From Desulfotignum sp032250905 (GTDB taxonomy: Bacteria > Desulfobacterota > Desulfobacteria > Desulfobacterales > Desulfobacteraceae): a DNA stretch of 64,000 nucleotides. The notes under the pieces were generated by a model that was not told the DNA's origin, did no database searches, and saw only the letters and a list, made by a program, of their open reading frames with translations. The stretch is from positions 1 to 64,000 of the forward strand of contig JAVVEQ010000008.1 of assembly GCA_032250905.1 (NCBI GenBank), read 5' to 3'. Made by a program: the position numbers and the translations under genes. Positions 25,494 to 34,061 of this stretch are shown piece after piece. Each line of letters starts with the position of its first letter. Positions within the stretch are counted from its first letter, which is position 1.

Positions 25494-25856
25494 TCAAAGC
25501 CCGAGGGCATTTTCCATGTCTTCTTCCCGGGTTTTGCATTCAATGCACTGGGTGGTCACCGGCCGGGCTTTCAACCGTTCGATGGAAATCTCTTCCTCGC
25601 AGGTTTCACACCGCCCGAATGTCCCGTTTTCAATCCGTTCCAGGGCTTTTTTAATTTTTTTGATCAATTTATGTTCCCGATCACGAATACGCAGCTCAAA
25701 GCTTCGTTCCGCTTCATGGGATGCCCGGTCCGTGGGATCGGCAAAATTTTCCTTGGGTTGAGTCATGCCTGTCACCGTGCTGTCGGCATGCTTCAGCAGT
25801 TCATTGAGCCGTTCGCTCAGCAGGATACGAAAATATTCCAGATCTTCTTGTTTCAT
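25494..25856 (-). CDS. dksA: DksA/TraR family zinc-finger regulator
   Basis: The start at 25856 has AAGGATGG upstream and gives 120 residues starting MKQEDLEYFR. A long coiled-coil with acidic tip region (ADPTDRASHEAER) is followed by a C4 zinc finger, CETC and CIEC, separated by about 18 residues. DksA-type proteins bind the secondary channel of RNA polymerase and with ppGpp reset rRNA and amino-acid promoters. It heads a unit with the PHP-RNase III and radical SAM genes, 12 bases apart, and has a promoter at 25908-25935. Confidence 0.92.
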   Translation of the reverse strand: MKQEDLEYFRILLSERLNELLKHADSTVTGMTQPKENFADPTDRASHEAERSFELRIRDREHKLIKKIKKALERIENGTFGRCETCEEEISIERLKARPVTTQCIECKTREEDMENALGL

Positions 25857-25907
25857 GGTGTCCATCCTTAAATAATGGGTCAAAGGTCCAGGAACATCAA
25901 ATTCATT

Positions 25908-25935
25908 ATTATATCAGGATCCGCTCACTTGTAAA
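25908..25935 (-). promoter_or_regulatory. Sigma-70 promoter of the dksA operon
   Basis: On the minus strand TTTACA (25930-25935), a 16-base spacer and TATAAT (25908-25913) lie between the hemA stop and the dksA start, about 50 bases upstream of the latter. Confidence 0.7.
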
Positions 25936-25939
25936 TATT

Positions 25940-27217
25940 TTATTGGTTTTCCAGCATATCCAGATTGAACAGCTGTCTGGCCACATTCAGATACAGCGAA
26001 TCGTCCCGGTGACCGCCGGTATGTTTCAAAAACATGATGGGATCGTGAATCGCCCGGGAAGCGATCGCCCGGGTCATCCGTCGAATGGCATCCCTGTCTG
26101 TTTCCGGCAGATGGGACAGGTGCGGCAGGGTTTTGTCACATTCCATATCCACGATGGCTGTCATTTTGTCGTTGAGTGCCTTGATCGTGGGCACGATGGC
26201 CAGGCTGTCCAGCCATTGCCTGAACTTGATCACCGCCTCGGAAACAAACCGTTCCGCTTTGACGGTTTCCTGCTCCCGCTGCCGGATATTGGAGGTCACG
26301 ACGGTTGTGAGATCATCGATGTCATATACATACACATTGGACAATTGATTGATTTTCGGTTCGATGTCTCTGGGCACGGCAATATCGATAAAAAAAAGGG
26401 TCCGGTACTTTCTTTTTTTCATGGCTTTTTTAACCTGATCTGCCGTGATGACATAGTCGGCAGCGCCCGTGGAGGAGATGATGATATCCACTTCGGTCAA
26501 CGCATCGATTCTTTCTTCAAACCCCAATGCCCGGCCGTTGAACCGCTCGGCCAGGGAAACGGCATTTTCAAATGTCCGGTTGGACACCCTGATCTGCCTG
26601 ACATCATGAGAAATCAGATGTTCCACCGCCAGCTCCGCCATCTCTCCGGCCCCCAGCAGCATCACGGTTTTGGTGGACAGATCGCTGAAAATCTTGTTAG
26701 CCAGTTCTATCGCCGCATAACTGATGGACACGGCATTGTCCCCGATTCCGGTTTCCTTGCGGACCTTTTTGGCGACGGAGAAAGACTTGTGCATCATCCG
26801 GTTGAGCAGCACCCTGGACGTGCCGGCTTTCACCGCGGTTCGATAGGCCTGCTTGATCTGTCCCAGAATCTGGGGCTCCCCCACCACCATGGAATCCAGG
26901 CTGGAGGCGACACGAAAAAGGTGCCGGACCGCTTCATCCCCGCGGAGGATATACAGGGCCGGTACAAATTCAGAGGGTGAAATCTGTTTGCAGCCTGAAA
27001 GGAAGGTGATCAACATGTCCACCATACCGCTTTGGGTGACGGCACACAGAATTTCCGTCCGGTTGCAGGTGGAAAAAATCAACGCCTCTTTGATCCCCGG
27101 ATGCTGCTTCAGGGTTTCCAGGGCCGTCAGGATTTCCTCTTCGGAAAAAGAGAGTTTTTCCCGAAGCGCCACCGGCGCGGTTTTATGGTTGATACCGATC
27201 AGTATGATATTAGGCAT
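25940..27217 (-). CDS. hemA: Glutamyl-tRNA reductase
   Basis: The start at 27217 (MPNIILIGINHKTAPV) gives 425 residues, the normal HemA length. The catalytic cysteine lies in FSTCNRTEIL, followed by VVGEPQILGQIKQAYR, the NADPH-binding VMLLGAGEMAELAVEHL and the dimerisation helices at the C-terminus. It reduces glutamyl-tRNA to glutamate-1-semialdehyde, the first step of tetrapyrrole synthesis by the C5 route. It follows the ccsA/hemX-like gene by ten bases and is the last gene of a tetrapyrrole operon with the met8-like gene. Confidence 0.97.
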   Translation of the reverse strand: MPNIILIGINHKTAPVALREKLSFSEEEILTALETLKQHPGIKEALIFSTCNRTEILCAVTQSGMVDMLITFLSGCKQISPSEFVPALYILRGDEAVRHLFRVASSLDSMVVGEPQILGQIKQAYRTAVKAGTSRVLLNRMMHKSFSVAKKVRKETGIGDNAVSISYAAIELANKIFSDLSTKTVMLLGAGEMAELAVEHLISHDVRQIRVSNRTFENAVSLAERFNGRALGFEERIDALTEVDIIISSTGAADYVITADQVKKAMKKRKYRTLFFIDIAVPRDIEPKINQLSNVYVYDIDDLTTVVTSNIRQREQETVKAERFVSEAVIKFRQWLDSLAIVPTIKALNDKMTAIVDMECDKTLPHLSHLPETDRDAIRRMTRAIASRAIHDPIMFLKHTGGHRDDSLYLNVARQLFNLDMLENQ

Positions 27218-27227
27218 GGGTTTCCCG

Positions 27228-28061
27228 CTATTTGGTAAATTCCTGGTGATGTCCGCCCAGAAACAAATTGACTCCCAGAAAGGTGAAAACAATAATGCCG
27301 AATCCCACAATGGTCATAATGGCGGATTTTCTTCCCCGCCAACCGGCATAAAGCCGGAGATGAAGCAGCACCGCATAGACAAGCCAGGCCCCCATGGAAA
27401 ACAGTTCCTTGAAGTCCCAGCTCCAGAACCTTCCCCACAACACCTTTGCATACACGAACCCGGTCACAAGGCCTAAGGTCAGCAGAAAGAACCCCGTGGT
27501 GATACAGGCATGACTGACATCATCCAGAAAGTCCAGTGACGGCAGTCGCTTGAAAAAGAACCCCGGATTCCTGGCCTTGATGCCCTGTTCCTGAAGCAGA
27601 TACAGAATACCGGCACCGCAGGCCAGCCCTAACGTGGCATCACCGGCAAAAATCAAAATAATGTGACAATAGAACCAGATTCCTTTGAAGGCATCATTGG
27701 GGGGTGTCTGGGTATCCGGCAGCAGCAGTACCGCCAGCATGATGACAGATAAGACCATGGCCGTGAACAGTCCCAGCATTTTGAGATTGAATTTAAAACG
27801 GACACATAAAAACATGGCTCCGAAAGCAAGGGCCGCCATGGAAAGACTTTGAACCAGGTTGTGAACCGGCAGGCTGTCGATTGTCAGCCCCAAAACCACC
27901 ATACCGGCGAAATGAACCCCGACACCGGTGGCAATCAGGTAAAACGATATCTTCTGGATCCATTCTTTCTGACGAACCAGAAAAAACAGGTATCCGGTCA
28001 GGCTTGAGACATACAGCAGAAATGCGATCTGCAGCAGGGTATTTCCGGTTTGTATTCCCAT
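27228..28061 (-). CDS. CcsA/HemX-type cytochrome c assembly membrane protein
   Basis: A 277-residue protein with about eight membrane helices and the tryptophan-rich heme-handling segment GRFWSWDFKELFSMG, close to the WWD pattern of CcsA/CcmC/CcmF proteins, plus conserved histidines (VHNLVQSL, CHIILI, SHACITTG). In resII-type systems CcsA with CcsB exports heme and attaches it to cytochrome c; in Bacillus the related HemX modulates HemA. The position directly upstream of hemA favours the HemX-type arrangement. No ccsB (ResB) is in the window. Confidence 0.85.
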   Translation of the reverse strand: MGIQTGNTLLQIAFLLYVSSLTGYLFFLVRQKEWIQKISFYLIATGVGVHFAGMVVLGLTIDSLPVHNLVQSLSMAALAFGAMFLCVRFKFNLKMLGLFTAMVLSVIMLAVLLLPDTQTPPNDAFKGIWFYCHIILIFAGDATLGLACGAGILYLLQEQGIKARNPGFFFKRLPSLDFLDDVSHACITTGFFLLTLGLVTGFVYAKVLWGRFWSWDFKELFSMGAWLVYAVLLHLRLYAGWRGRKSAIMTIVGFGIIVFTFLGVNLFLGGHHQEFTK

Positions 28062-28074
28062 AAACGGCTCCTGA

Positions 28075-28725
28075 TTATTGCGGGATCAGATCTTTTGTTT
28101 TGAATCCGCTGCCAAGCAGTTCAAAAAGAATCGCATCAACGGCGGAAATATCATTTGCCGCCAGCAGACCCGGCAGGTTTTTTTCCAGCATCTCTTTGAA
28201 AACCTGTCGATGGCCATCCGGATCATGGCCGGATGCCAGCATTTTTTCACGGACCGCTCTCATGAGCACCAGAAATGCCGAATATTCCGGACCATAGGTC
28301 TGATCCAGCTCCATACGGATTTTTCTGGCCAGTGCCGGGCTGGCACCGCTGGTGGACACCGCACAGATCAGGTCTCCCCGGTTCATGACCGCAGGCAGGA
28401 TAAAATCACCCTGGTCCGGCGCATCCGCGCTGTTACACAACACCCCGGCTTTTCCGGCCTCAGCCAGAATCCACCGGTTCACTGCGGCATCTGACGTCGC
28501 GGCAAACACCAGAAACACCCCGTCAAGGTCTCCGGGTTCAAAAAAACACTTTTTTTTTTGAACCCCTGGCATCCCGGCCAGCTGATCACAGAATTCAGGG
28601 GATACAACGGTCACTGCCGCCCCGGCCGACAAAAGGGTTTCCGCTTTTCTGGCCCCGACCCGGCCACCCCCTGCCACGAGGCACGGCCGGTTTTTGACAT
28701 TGAGAAAAATCGGATAATATTTCAT
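28075..28725 (-). CDS. Precorrin-2 dehydrogenase/sirohydrochlorin ferrochelatase (Met8/CysG N-terminal type)
   Basis: The start at 28725 gives 216 residues beginning MKYYPIFLNVKNRPCLVAGG, the usual N-terminus. The NAD-binding GGGRVGARKAETLLSAGA, the catalytic aspartate region CNSADAPDQGDFILPA and STSGASPALARKIR are typical of Met8 and the N-terminal half of CysG. It oxidises precorrin-2 to sirohydrochlorin and may insert iron. A sulfate reducer needs siroheme for dissimilatory sulfite reductase. It heads the operon with the ccsA/hemX-like gene and hemA. Confidence 0.93.
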   Translation of the reverse strand: MKYYPIFLNVKNRPCLVAGGGRVGARKAETLLSAGAAVTVVSPEFCDQLAGMPGVQKKKCFFEPGDLDGVFLVFAATSDAAVNRWILAEAGKAGVLCNSADAPDQGDFILPAVMNRGDLICAVSTSGASPALARKIRMELDQTYGPEYSAFLVLMRAVREKMLASGHDPDGHRQVFKEMLEKNLPGLLAANDISAVDAILFELLGSGFKTKDLIPQ

Positions 28726-28765
28726 CTTTTTCCCAGGATTCACCCCTTGTGTGTGTAAATCAGAT

Positions 28766-28794
28766 ACTATATATTGACAGGACTTTTTTTTCAA
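28766..28794 (-). promoter_or_regulatory. Sigma-70 promoter of the siroheme/heme operon
   Basis: The minus strand has TTGAAA (28789-28794), a 17-base spacer and TATAGT (28766-28771), about 40 bases upstream of the start codon at 28725, in the gap facing the amidohydrolase gene. Confidence 0.6.
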
Positions 28795-28817
28795 TACCAA
28801 TTCATGAAGGAAAGACC

Positions 28818-29657
28818 ATGATTATTGATACCCATACCCACCTGTTCCCGGATTCGTTCATACAGGACCGGTCAATGCTTTTTGCCGGTGAGCCTGAATT
28901 TACACTGCTGTATGAAAATCCCAAATCTCTGATGGCCACCGGAGACCAGTTGATCGAAACCATGGAGCGCCATGGGGTGGATATAGCCTGCGCCAGCGGG
29001 TTTCCCTGGCGGAACCCGGATCATGCCAGAAAAAACAATGATTATATTATTGAGTGTGTCAACCGGTGGCCGGATCAGATCCGGGGGCTGGCCTGTTTTG
29101 ACGCGGCCTGGAAGGGTGCTGCGGATGAAGCGGTGCGATGTATCGATGCCGGCCTGTCCGGTGTGGGGGAACTGGCCTTCTACCTGTCAGGTATTGATGA
29201 CACCGCCCTGGACATGCTGACCGATATCATGGCGGTACTCCGTGAAAAAGGGAACCTGCCGTGCATGATCCACACCAATGAACCGGTGGGCCACGCCTAT
29301 CCCGGGAAAACGCCGGTCACGCTGGAACAGATTCAGAACCTGGCTGCCGCCTTTCCTGACAATCGGATCATCCTGGCCCACTGGGGCGGGGGTATCTTCT
29401 TTTACCACATTATGAAAAAACAGCTCAAGCAGACCCTGAAAAACATCTGGTATGACACGGCCGCCTCACCCTTCCTGTATGACCCGGCGGTCTATGACAT
29501 GGCGGTGCAGGCGGGGGTTCTGGACAAGGTGCTGCTGGGAACCGATTTTCCATTGCTGTCCCCGGACCGGTACTACCGGGATCTGGATGCATCCGGCCTG
29601 AAAACAAATGAGAAACAGGCCATTTTAGGAGAAAATGCCGTCCTGTTCTATGCCTGA
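28818..29657 (+). CDS. Amidohydrolase-2 family TIM-barrel protein
   Basis: The start at 28818 has GAAGGAAAG upstream and gives 279 residues. Metal-ligand motifs of the ACMSD-like amidohydrolase_2 family are visible: IIDTHTHLFPD at the N-terminus, MIHTNEPVGH, ILAHWGGG in the middle and LLGTDFPLL near the end. Members hydrolyse or decarboxylate small ring or acyl compounds. The substrate cannot be inferred. The gene converges with phoR, overlapping it by ten bases. Confidence 0.88.
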   Translation: MIIDTHTHLFPDSFIQDRSMLFAGEPEFTLLYENPKSLMATGDQLIETMERHGVDIACASGFPWRNPDHARKNNDYIIECVNRWPDQIRGLACFDAAWKGAADEAVRCIDAGLSGVGELAFYLSGIDDTALDMLTDIMAVLREKGNLPCMIHTNEPVGHAYPGKTPVTLEQIQNLAAAFPDNRIILAHWGGGIFFYHIMKKQLKQTLKNIWYDTAASPFLYDPAVYDMAVQAGVLDKVLLGTDFPLLSPDRYYRDLDASGLKTNEKQAILGENAVLFYA

Positions 29658-31426
29658 AACGGCAGACGGATATGAAAGGTGGTGCCTTTTCCCTTGACTG
29701 AAGACACCGTGATCTGGCCATTATGATACTGTATGATGTGCTTCACGATGGCAAGACCGAGTCCGGTACCCCCTTCCTGACGGCTCCGACCCTTGTCCAC
29801 CCGGTAGAACCGGTTGAATATTTTGGGCAGATGCTCTTTTGCAATACCGACACCGGCATCTTTGACATCGATCTCGATATCTTTGCCTGAGCTGCGGGCG
29901 ATGATGTCCACCCGTGCGTTTTCAGGACTGTATTTCACGGCATTTTCCACCAGATTGACGATGGCCTGTTCCATCAAAACAGGATCCACCCGGACCATCA
30001 GATCTTCCGGACAGGTCATTTGAATCTGAATCTGTTTATTTTCTGCCAGAGGATCACAGACCCTCACAGCCCCCTGAATAAGGACGGACAACTGGTTTTC
30101 AGCAAACCGGACCCCGGTTCCTTCCAGCCGCTCAAGACGGGACAGGGATAAAAGATCATTGATCAGTTCAATCATCCGGTTGACATTTTTTTCCAGAATT
30201 TTCAGGAATCCCGACCGGTCATCCGATGGACCGTCCGGCATTTCCTGTAGGGTCTCGATGAATCCCTTGATGGCAGTCAGCGGGGTTTTGAGTTCATGGG
30301 ACACATTGGCGGCAAACTCTTTATGCATCTTTTCCAGCCGTCGAATCCGGGTGATGTCATGAAAAATGATCAGCGTGCCCATCCGGTGATCCCGGCTGTC
30401 CCAAAGTGCGCTGGAATGGATATTGAGAATATGGTCCGTGTCCCGATGAACCAGGATGTCATCCTCTACCGGTTCATGGGTGGAAAGTGCGGACTGAATG
30501 AAGCTTTGAAGTTCAAAATTTCTGGCCACTTCCAGAATATTCTTGTTTTTCAGTTCAGGTGCGGGAAAATTGAAAATCCGGGCCGCCGCTTCATTGATCG
30601 TGATGATTCTTTCCTGGTTGTCAATGGCAATCACACCCTCCTGCATGCTGCAATGGACCGCTTCCAGTTCCCGCTGCCGGTTCAGTGCCTCCTGGATCCG
30701 GTTCGTCAGATTTTCAGCCATCTGGTTCATGGATCTGGCCAGTTCCGACAGCTCTTCCGTATCCGGCACAGGCAGCCGATTGCTCAAATCGCCCCTGGCA
30801 AAGGCCTGGGCCCCTTTTTTGATCTCTTCCAATGGATGAATGATTTTCCGGGTCACATACCAGGAAACACCGGCGGCGGCAATCACCGTGAATATCAGAA
30901 AACCGAACACCTTGTTTCGGGTTGACCGGATGTTTTTTTCTATGGCCGTAAGTGGGAGGGCGGTTCGAATCACGGCGGTAATACCGGTGTCTCCCTGCAC
31001 GGGTAACGCGATATACATCATGTTCTGATCCAGTGTACTGCTGTGCCGTATAGCCACGCCTTTTTTTCCGTTAAGTGCTGTTTGAATTTCCGGCCGGTTC
31101 CTGTGGTTTTCCATGGTCGCCGTCCGGGCAAAAGAATCTGCGATCACCTCGCCTGAAGGGGCGATAACGGTCACCCGGGTCTGAATGGATTCTCCAAGAT
31201 TTTTGCAAAGGTCATTGAGCTTCTGATTTTGGACCGGTTTTTCGGACAGGATTTCAGCCATCTTGAATTCTATCAGCCGGGCCCTTACAATCAATTCCTT
31301 TTCCGTGTTTTCCAGAAAAAACCGCCGGGAATGGCGGTTGAAATACCAGGCTTCCAGGGACAGGGAAACGATGATGATGACCAGAAAAAAGGGAAATATC
31401 TGCCAGATCAGTTTTTGTTTTCTCAT
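29648..31426 (-). CDS. phoR: Phosphate-type sensor histidine kinase PhoR
   Basis: The 592-residue kinase has an N-terminal membrane helix (about 8-28), a periplasmic domain (to about 165) with RVTVIAPSGEVIADS, a second helix (170-190), HAMP (190-245), PAS (255-360), HisKA with the phosphohistidine in HEFAANVSHELKTPLTAI, and a catalytic domain with NLVENAVKYSPEN, VKDAGVGI and GGTGLGLAIVKHI. It overlaps phoB by four bases (ATGA). With phoU and phoB it forms the usual phosphate-limitation set, although pst genes are not in this window. Confidence 0.93.
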   Translation of the reverse strand: MRKQKLIWQIFPFFLVIIIVSLSLEAWYFNRHSRRFFLENTEKELIVRARLIEFKMAEILSEKPVQNQKLNDLCKNLGESIQTRVTVIAPSGEVIADSFARTATMENHRNRPEIQTALNGKKGVAIRHSSTLDQNMMYIALPVQGDTGITAVIRTALPLTAIEKNIRSTRNKVFGFLIFTVIAAAGVSWYVTRKIIHPLEEIKKGAQAFARGDLSNRLPVPDTEELSELARSMNQMAENLTNRIQEALNRQRELEAVHCSMQEGVIAIDNQERIITINEAAARIFNFPAPELKNKNILEVARNFELQSFIQSALSTHEPVEDDILVHRDTDHILNIHSSALWDSRDHRMGTLIIFHDITRIRRLEKMHKEFAANVSHELKTPLTAIKGFIETLQEMPDGPSDDRSGFLKILEKNVNRMIELINDLLSLSRLERLEGTGVRFAENQLSVLIQGAVRVCDPLAENKQIQIQMTCPEDLMVRVDPVLMEQAIVNLVENAVKYSPENARVDIIARSSGKDIEIDVKDAGVGIAKEHLPKIFNRFYRVDKGRSRQEGGTGLGLAIVKHIIQYHNGQITVSSVKGKGTTFHIRLPFQA

Positions 31427-32121
31427 AATGATTCTTTGAACCGGTATCCAACCCCCCGGACGGTTTCTATACTGGCGGCATGGGTTTTCAATTTTTTCCT
31501 CAATCCGACAATGATGACATCAATGCTTCGTTCCGTCACTGCATAGTTCTCTCCATGTATGGCATCCATGATCTGTCCCCGGGTGAACACCCAGCCCTTC
31601 TTGTCCGCCAGAAAAGACAGCAGTTCAAACTCAGACAGGGTCAGGTCCACCGGCTCCCCGTGGATGGTCACCACATGCCTGGCCCGGTCGATCACCATGT
31701 CCCCCACCTGACGGATACCGGATGCACTTTCGGTTGCACCGGGTTTTCTCCGGCGCCGCAGAATGGCACGAATCCGGGCCACCAGCTCCCGGGGACTGAA
31801 CGGTTTTGAAATATAATCATTGGCCCCGAGTTCCAGCCCTGTGACAACATCGGATTCCTCTCCCTTGGCCGTGACCATGACAATAGGAATATCCGCGGTC
31901 CGTTCATGGTTTTTCAGGTAACGGGTGACTTCCAGACCGTCAATGCCCGGCAGCATCAGATCCAGAACGATCAGATCCGGTAAAGACTGTTTGGCCGTCT
32001 TGATGGCCTGCTCTCCGGTACCCGCCGAAAGGATGATATACCCTTCGGTTTTCAGATTGTATTTAATGAGCTCGATGATATCTTCTTCATCATCGACGAT
32101 CAAAATGGTTTCCCTGGGCAT
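31423..32121 (-). CDS. phoB: Phosphate regulon response regulator PhoB
   Basis: A 232-residue OmpR/PhoB-type regulator. The receiver has the acidic pair in LIVDDEEDI, phosphoacceptor in LIVLDLMLPGIDG, the threonine in VMVTAKG and the lysine in YISKPFSPRELVARI. The C-terminal winged helix has LTLSEFELLSFLADKKGWVF and SIDVIIVGLRKKL. It activates Pho-regulon promoters when phosphorylated by PhoR. It lies between phoU (upstream by 48 bases) and phoR (four-base overlap). Confidence 0.95.
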   Translation of the reverse strand: MPRETILIVDDEEDIIELIKYNLKTEGYIILSAGTGEQAIKTAKQSLPDLIVLDLMLPGIDGLEVTRYLKNHERTADIPIVMVTAKGEESDVVTGLELGANDYISKPFSPRELVARIRAILRRRRKPGATESASGIRQVGDMVIDRARHVVTIHGEPVDLTLSEFELLSFLADKKGWVFTRGQIMDAIHGENYAVTERSIDVIIVGLRKKLKTHAASIETVRGVGYRFKESL

Positions 32122-32169
32122 CTGTTTTCTTTTCCTGTTCAGTGCGGTTGTTCAAACGCCATGGACGGA

Positions 32170-32817
32170 TCAGGTATGGCGGACAATATCTCCTTCAATC
32201 AGGTAGATCACTTCTTCGGCAATGTTGGTGGTATGGTCTCCGATCCGTTCGATATGCCGGGAAATCAGGTACATATTGATAATTTCAGCCACCATGTTCG
32301 GATGGGCCCGAATATCCGCCTTCATGGTCCGATAGGCATCATCCCGCATGGCATTGACCTCTTCGTCCATTTCCAGCACATGATAGGCTGTGGCTACATC
32401 CATGCCCACCAGGGCGTCCAGGCTCAGTTTCAGCATATTGACCGCCTGCTCCGCCATGGCTGTGTAGTCATATTTGAATTTGCCTGGATCATCGGCCGAA
32501 GTGATGAACCGCCGGGCAATATTCCCCGCATAATCAGCAATCCGTTCCAGGTCATTGTTGATCTTGATCACCGCCACTATCAGCCGCAGATCCGTGGCCA
32601 CCGGCTGATACAGGGCCAGTATCTTGAGACACTCTTCTTCCACTTCGATTTCCCGTTCATCCACTTCATAATCAGAATCAATGACCCATTGTGCCAGATC
32701 CAGGTCTTTGGTGCGGACCGCTTGAATGGATTTTCTGAACCGGTCCTCCACCAGTGCACCCAGCGCGAGAATCTCTCTTTTGATTTTGTCCATTGCCCGA
32801 TGCAAATGGATTGCCAT
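32170..32817 (-). CDS. phoU: Phosphate signalling protein PhoU
   Basis: The start at 32817 is set by a CAAGGAGG ribosome-binding site and gives 215 residues. The protein is all-helical with two repeats, each carrying the metal-cluster motif seen here as DNERIADYAG-like ERIADYAGNIA and ERIGDHTTNIAEE. PhoU represses PhoR signalling through the Pst transporter when phosphate is plentiful. It leads the phoU-phoB-phoR operon, an order that differs from the common pst-phoU arrangement. Confidence 0.95.
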   Translation of the reverse strand: MAIHLHRAMDKIKREILALGALVEDRFRKSIQAVRTKDLDLAQWVIDSDYEVDEREIEVEEECLKILALYQPVATDLRLIVAVIKINNDLERIADYAGNIARRFITSADDPGKFKYDYTAMAEQAVNMLKLSLDALVGMDVATAYHVLEMDEEVNAMRDDAYRTMKADIRAHPNMVAEIINMYLISRHIERIGDHTTNIAEEVIYLIEGDIVRHT

Positions 32818-32956
32818 GCTGCCTCCTTGAATACGATGAAAATACGTGCTGCGGAAAAGGGTGTACCGGCCCAATTGCCGTCACTGCGTGTTCCCGCCGG
32901 AATTGTCTTTTTATCTTTTTTTTGCTAGAATCATATTAGGACATTGTTACCCAATC

Positions 32957-32984
32957 ATTAAATCAGATGCAATATGTTTGTCAA
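32957..32984 (-). promoter_or_regulatory. Putative promoter of the phoU-phoB-phoR operon
   Basis: On the minus strand TTGACA (32979-32984), a 16-base spacer and TTTAAT (32957-32962) lie about 140 bases upstream of phoU. I see no clear PhoB-box tandem repeat in the leader. Confidence 0.55.
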
Positions 32985-33057
32985 GACTTGCATCGCCGGT
33001 CATTTAAGGTTATAAACGGTCAGGATAAACTGAAAAAAAAGAGACTCAGGAAATGTC

Positions 33058-33306
33058 ATGAAAAAAGACACCCATGAATTCATTCACACCTACAAGGGAC
33101 TTGGGGCCTTTGGCATGGACAGAGAAACCGATGAACAGACCATCATGTTCTATCTGCAGAAATTCTCCGAAGACACGTTCATGAAAGCCTTCATCCCCCG
33201 GCTGTCAGACGATGAACTGGAAAAAATCTATCAGTGCATCCATGCGTTTCTCAAACAGTACATCTCTGAAAATGAATATCATGAACTTTTTTTGAAAGAC
33301 CGATGA
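33058..33306 (+). CDS. Small uncharacterised protein (82 residues)
   Basis: I do not recognise this protein. It is acidic, soluble and predicted mostly helical, with TYKGLGAFGMDRETDEQTIM near the start and SDDELEKIYQCIHAFLKQYI near the end; there is one cysteine and no metal-binding pattern. A weak GGAAATGTC site precedes the ATG. It lies 68 bases upstream of the tungstate-type permease gene on the same strand and could share its transcript. The good codon structure and helical periodicity make it a credible gene. Confidence 0.75.
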   Translation: MKKDTHEFIHTYKGLGAFGMDRETDEQTIMFYLQKFSEDTFMKAFIPRLSDDELEKIYQCIHAFLKQYISENEYHELFLKDR

Positions 33307-33374
33307 CCGGGCGGGGAGATTCAGATCATGACCCTGCGTAATTTACGGTCATTCCTTGACGATGACGGCTGCTG

Positions 33375-34061
33375 ATGGACTATCTTTTTGACGGATTCAT
33401 CAAGGCGGTTTTTCTACTGATTCATCTGGATCCGGCCACCATATCCGCCATCACCGCCACACTCAAGGTGTCTACCATCGCCATGATCATCAGCCTGGCC
33501 ATTGGACTGCCATTGGGATTTGTTCTGGGATCTTTTGATTTTCCCGGTAAGCGCCACATCAAAACACTGGTGGACACCCTCCTGGCACTGCCAACGGTTT
33601 GCATCGGCCTGATCGTTTATGCCCTGATTTCCAGCCAGGGGCCTCTCGGGGATTGGAACCTGCTGTTCACCCTCACCGGGATTGCCATGGGTCTGACCGT
33701 GCTGGCGCTACCCATTGTCATCGCCATCACCGCCGCCACTGTGGAGAATATCGATCCCGACCTGAAATTGACCCTGGTGTCTCTGGGAGCCCGAAGACAC
33801 CACATTCTGCGAACCTGCCTGTGGGAAGTGCGGTACGGGATTCTGGCCGGCGTGGTCACCGCCTACGGCCGGGTTCTTACAGAAGTGGGCATTGCCATGA
33901 TGGTGGGGGGCAATATCAAATATCATACCCGCACGATGACCACCGCCATTGCCCTGGAAACCAGCAAAGGACAGTTTGCCGACGGCATCGCTTTGGGAAT
34001 CGTTCTCCTTTCCATTGCCCTGTGTGTCAATATCTGCCTGTCTTTTCTGAGGAAACAATGA
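33375..34061 (+). CDS. tupB: Tungstate-type ABC transporter permease
   Basis: A 228-residue inner-membrane permease with six predicted helices. The cytoplasmic EAA-type loop reads LKLTLVSLGARRHHILRTCL. Start and middle (ATLKVSTIAMIISLAIGLPL, TLLALPTVCIGLIVYALIS) resemble TupB/WtpB-like permeases, and MMVGGNIKYHTRTMTTAIAL is the typical TupB C-terminal segment. It should carry tungstate or molybdate with the ATPase encoded next, which starts inside its stop codon (ATGA). The expected binding protein TupA is absent from this window. Confidence 0.88.
   Translation: MDYLFDGFIKAVFLLIHLDPATISAITATLKVSTIAMIISLAIGLPLGFVLGSFDFPGKRHIKTLVDTLLALPTVCIGLIVYALISSQGPLGDWNLLFTLTGIAMGLTVLALPIVIAITAATVENIDPDLKLTLVSLGARRHHILRTCLWEVRYGILAGVVTAYGRVLTEVGIAMMVGGNIKYHTRTMTTAIALETSKGQFADGIALGIVLLSIALCVNICLSFLRKQ

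Noticed and set aside
25943..26980. A 345-codon open frame on the plus strand.
   Set aside because: It is antisense to hemA, whose motifs are complete; its translation is low-complexity and has no ribosome-binding site.
33304..33374. The 82-residue gene could be read through its TGA for another 22 codons, as a second selenoprotein.
   Set aside because: No hairpin with a G-tipped loop lies in the right window after the TGA, and the open stretch is short enough to arise by chance. The protein ends well without it.
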